A stretch of DNA of 7,902 nucleotides. Origin: an uncultured bacterium (lineage in GTDB: Bacteria > Planctomycetota > UBA1135 > UBA2386). The notes under the pieces were generated by a model. It worked only from the letters and a program-made list of their open reading frames with translations. It was not told the origin of the DNA and ran no database searches. Each line of letters opens with the position of its first letter. Position 1 is the first letter of the stretch. This document shows positions 6,015 to 7,902 of the stretch, piece after piece. Both the position numbers and the translations under genes were made by a program. The stretch spans positions 1 to 7,902 of the forward strand of contig CALKYL010000202.1 of NCBI GenBank assembly GCA_938003515.1. Direction: 5' to 3'.

Positions 6015-7394
6015 ATGGCCGACTCCACGTCGTATTCTGCCCTCCTCGCCGGCCTGCTCACGGCCGCGGCGGCCGCCCAGGCGCCGGTCGCCGCCGTCGC
6101 GCACGCCGCATCGCTCGGCGGCGACGCCACCGTCGTCGACGCGAGCGCCAACGCGTTCGGCTTCCCGTCGCCGCTGCTCGAGGCGCGCGAGCGGCGCGCG
6201 TTCGCGGTCGGCAACGCGCTGTTCCGTGCCAACTGGATCACCGCGAGCGCCGCGGGTCTCGCCTGGCTCGGGCCGCTGTTCAACGCGCGTTCGTGCAGCA
6301 GCTGCCACCTGAAGGACGGCCGCAGCCGGCCGCCCGAGCCCGGCGAGCTCGAGCGGCATGGCCTGCTCGTGCGCATCGGCGTGCGCGCCGACGCCGGCGA
6401 GGACCGGCCGCACCCACGCTACGGCAACCAGGTGCAGGACCAGGCCGTGCCCGGGATCGCCGCCGAGGCGCGCGTCGAGATCGGCTGGCGCGAGGTCGAG
6501 GGCACATACGGCGACGGCGCGCCGTTCACCCTGCTGGCGCCGCGCTACGAGCTCGCGGAGCTGGGCTACGGCCCGCTCGGCGACGACGTCGTGCTCGGCG
6601 GCCGCACGGCGCCGCACCTGATCGGGCTCGGGCTGCTCGAGGCGATCCCCGCGCGCGACCTGCTCGCGCTCGCCGACCCCGACGACGCCGACCGCGACGG
6701 CGTGTCCGGCCGCCCGCACCTGCTGCCGTGCGGCAGCGGGGGCGAACCGGCGCTCGGCCGCTTCGGCTGGAAGGCCACGCAGCCGACCGTGCACGCGCAG
6801 GTCGCGGCGGCGTTCGTGCACGACATGGGCATCACCTCGCCCGAGCATCCGGTCGAACCGCTGGGCGTGGGGCAGCGCGAGTCGCTCGTCTACGCGAGCG
6901 GCGGCGAGCCGGAGATCGACGCGCACAAGCTGGCGCGGGTCGTGTTCTACTCGCGCACGATCGCGGTGCCGGCCCAGCGCTGTGCCGACGATCCGGCGGT
7001 CCTGGCCGGCCGCGGGCACTTCGACGCCTTCGGCTGCGCTTCGTGCCACGTGCCGACGTGGACGACCGGGCCGGTCGACTGGCACGACGGGTTCGGCGGA
7101 CAGACGATCCACCCGTTCACCGATCTGCTGCTGCACGACCTGGGGCCGGGCCTCGCCGACGAGAAGCGGGACGGCGACGCTGCACCGGCCGAGTGGCGCA
7201 CGCCGCCGCTCTGGGGGATCGGGCTCGTGCCGCTCGTCAACGGTCACGAGACCTATCTTCACGACGGGCGCGCGCGCGGCCTCGCCGAGGCGATCCTGTG
7301 GCACGGCGGTGAGGCCGAGACCGCGCGCGAGCGCTTCCGCCGAGCGCCGGCAGCGGTTCGCGACGAGCTGCTCCGGTTCCTGCGCTCGCTGTAG
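6015..7394 (+). CDS. Di-heme cytochrome c oxidoreductase (DUF1111/DHOR, 'thiol oxidoreductase')
   Basis: 459 aa from ATG 6015. Two c-type heme sites are present: CSSCH at 94-98 inside the classic PLFNARSCSSCHLKDGR block, and CASCH at 341-345. Other DUF1111 blocks are RTAPHLIGLGLLEAIP in the middle, EWRTPPLWGIG (393-403), YLHDGRARGLAEAILWHGG (HDGRA at 416-420) and a FLRSL end. This places it in the di-heme family related to MauG and bacterial cytochrome c peroxidases. The name 'thiol oxidoreductase' is historical; the real substrate is not established. An N-terminal hydrophobic Ala/Leu segment (about 9-32) looks like an export signal, as heme attachment requires, but it lacks the usual early Lys/Arg. 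In other bacteria DHOR genes commonly sit beside imelysin genes, as here, suggesting a shared iron-linked redox role in the periplasm (inference). The protein looks complete, and length is normal for the family. Confidence 0.94.
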   Translation: MADSTSYSALLAGLLTAAAAAQAPVAAVAHAASLGGDATVVDASANAFGFPSPLLEARERRAFAVGNALFRANWITASAAGLAWLGPLFNARSCSSCHLKDGRSRPPEPGELERHGLLVRIGVRADAGEDRPHPRYGNQVQDQAVPGIAAEARVEIGWREVEGTYGDGAPFTLLAPRYELAELGYGPLGDDVVLGGRTAPHLIGLGLLEAIPARDLLALADPDDADRDGVSGRPHLLPCGSGGEPALGRFGWKATQPTVHAQVAAAFVHDMGITSPEHPVEPLGVGQRESLVYASGGEPEIDAHKLARVVFYSRTIAVPAQRCADDPAVLAGRGHFDAFGCASCHVPTWTTGPVDWHDGFGGQTIHPFTDLLLHDLGPGLADEKRDGDAAPAEWRTPPLWGIGLVPLVNGHETYLHDGRARGLAEAILWHGGEAETARERFRRAPAAVRDELLRFLRSL

Positions 7395-7417
7395 CCCTGC
7401 ACGCCCGCGGCAGCCGC

Positions 7418-7440
7418 TAGGCTACGCGGCCGCAGGAGGT
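7418..7440 (+). promoter_or_regulatory. Perfect Shine-Dalgarno and possible -10 box before the last gene
   Basis: AGGAGGT (7434-7440) is a full anti-16S match 4-5 nt before the ATG at 7445 and decides that start. TAGGCT (7418-7423) fits a relaxed TAnnnT -10 element, but no -35 is visible, so an independent promoter in this 50-nt gap is only possible; read-through from the di-heme gene is equally likely. Short GC arms (GCGGC 7407-7411 with GCCGC 7429-7433) enclose the -10 candidate. Confidence 0.5.
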
Positions 7441-7444
7441 GTGC

Positions 7445-7902
7445 ATGCGTGCCGTGCTCGTGGCGATGGTGGCTGTCGGCCTGGTCCTGGCGGCCCTGGT
7501 GTGGTGGTCGCGCGGCGAGTCGTCCGCGCCGGTCCAGCGCCCCGATCTCGGCCCGCCGCCCGCGGCCGGCTCGCGGGCGGTCCCCGATGCCTCGCCGTCC
7601 CCGGCGCCTATCCCGTCTCCGTCCTCGGCCGGCGACGCGGCGAGCGCGGCCTCGTCGACACGCCGGGCGGTCGCGCCGCCCACGGACGTCGCCCCCGGCA
7701 ACGTGCGCGTCGTATCCCGCGGCGGCGAACCGGTCGCCGACGCGGCCGTCTGCTTCGATGCCTACACCTTCGATTGGAGCGCGCTGCCGCGCGATCGCAT
7801 CGAGGCGCTGCAGCGCCTTCGCGCGACCGACGAAGTGGCCTACTTCCGGCAGGTCGGCGGCGAGGTGCGCACGCGCTCGGACGGCACCTGCACCGTGCCG
7901 GT
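7445..7902 (+). CDS. Membrane-anchored protein with carboxypeptidase-regulatory-like domain, C-terminus off the right edge
   Basis: 152 codons are visible from ATG 7445, with no stop before the window ends. Residues 4-21 are one hydrophobic helix ending Trp-Trp, with Arg2 before it, so the protein is probably an N-in/C-out single-pass membrane protein or carries an uncleaved signal. Residues about 25-84 are a low-complexity Pro/Ala/Ser-rich linker. From residue 86 the sequence NVRVVSRGGEPVADAAVCF begins a beta-sandwich resembling carboxypeptidase-regulatory-like/Ig-type domains, in which 'G.PV.dA.V' and a later 'T.sDGtCtVPV' strand (end of the visible part) are typical. Between them lies a helical insert (about 112-125). 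Large proteins with repeats of this domain are frequent in planctomycetes. No enzymatic motif is seen and no function is assigned. Connection to the preceding operon is unclear. Confidence 0.75.
   Translation, partial: MRAVLVAMVAVGLVLAALVWWSRGESSAPVQRPDLGPPPAAGSRAVPDASPSPAPIPSPSSAGDAASAASSTRRAVAPPTDVAPGNVRVVSRGGEPVADAAVCFDAYTFDWSALPRDRIEALQRLRATDEVAYFRQVGGEVRTRSDGTCTVP

Noticed and set aside
5631..7304. Long minus-strand open frame (about 557 codons) opposite the di-heme gene
   Set aside because: Shadow frame without recognisable domains; the opposite strand holds both CXXCH motifs and the DUF1111 blocks.
7417..7701. Minus-strand open frame of 94 codons over the start of the last gene
   Set aside because: The plus strand has a perfect Shine-Dalgarno, a membrane anchor and a domain-like sequence; the minus frame is low-complexity and has no ribosome site.

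Overview
The window is a GC-rich (about 70% by eye), densely coding stretch of a bacterial chromosome. It most likely comes from a planctomycete. The best clue is the last ~130 residues of the large secreted protein at 2697-4667. They match a C-terminal domain I associate with many secreted proteins of marine planctomycete lineages (pattern roughly FGxGCG...GxSNTSFxGxPLP...GCxLY...lpiP...GxxxYxQA...SNgl). A membrane-anchored carboxypeptidase-regulatory-like protein at the right edge fits the same assignment. This taxonomic call is inference from recalled family patterns, not from a search.

Layout: (1) 1-1145, minus strand, an AtuA/DUF1446-family protein whose C-terminus runs off the left edge. 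(2) 1146-1261, a short divergent intergenic region. (3) 1262-1804, plus strand, a small lipoprotein-type c-type cytochrome with one CXXCH near its C-terminus. (4) 1845-2522, a YhhQ/VUT-family queuosine-precursor transporter, 40 nt behind the cytochrome and possibly co-transcribed. (5) 2697-4667, a secreted PhoX-like (DUF839) protein fused to the planctomycete-type C-terminal domain, flanked by hairpins. (6) 4789-6003 and 6015-7394, a tight two-gene operon of an imelysin-family (M75) protein and a di-heme cytochrome c (DUF1111/DHOR), 11 nt apart, with the second gene's Shine-Dalgarno overlapping the first gene's stop codon. (7) 7445-7902, the start of a membrane-anchored protein with a Pro/Ala/Ser-rich linker and a carboxypeptidase-regulatory-like beta-sandwich, cut by the right edge.

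Most products act in the cell envelope: a heme lipoprotein, a membrane transporter, a putative metal-dependent phosphatase-like propeller, an imelysin and a di-heme oxidoreductase. Imelysin plus DHOR is a recurring gene pair linked to iron in other bacteria, and it is the only clear functional module here. I see no mobile element, CRISPR array, RNA gene or phage gene, and no gene-free stretch longer than 300 bases. I do not find convincing evidence of an entirely new system. The points most worth a second look are the PhoX-like fusion, the imelysin/DHOR pair and the C-terminal-heme lipoprotein.
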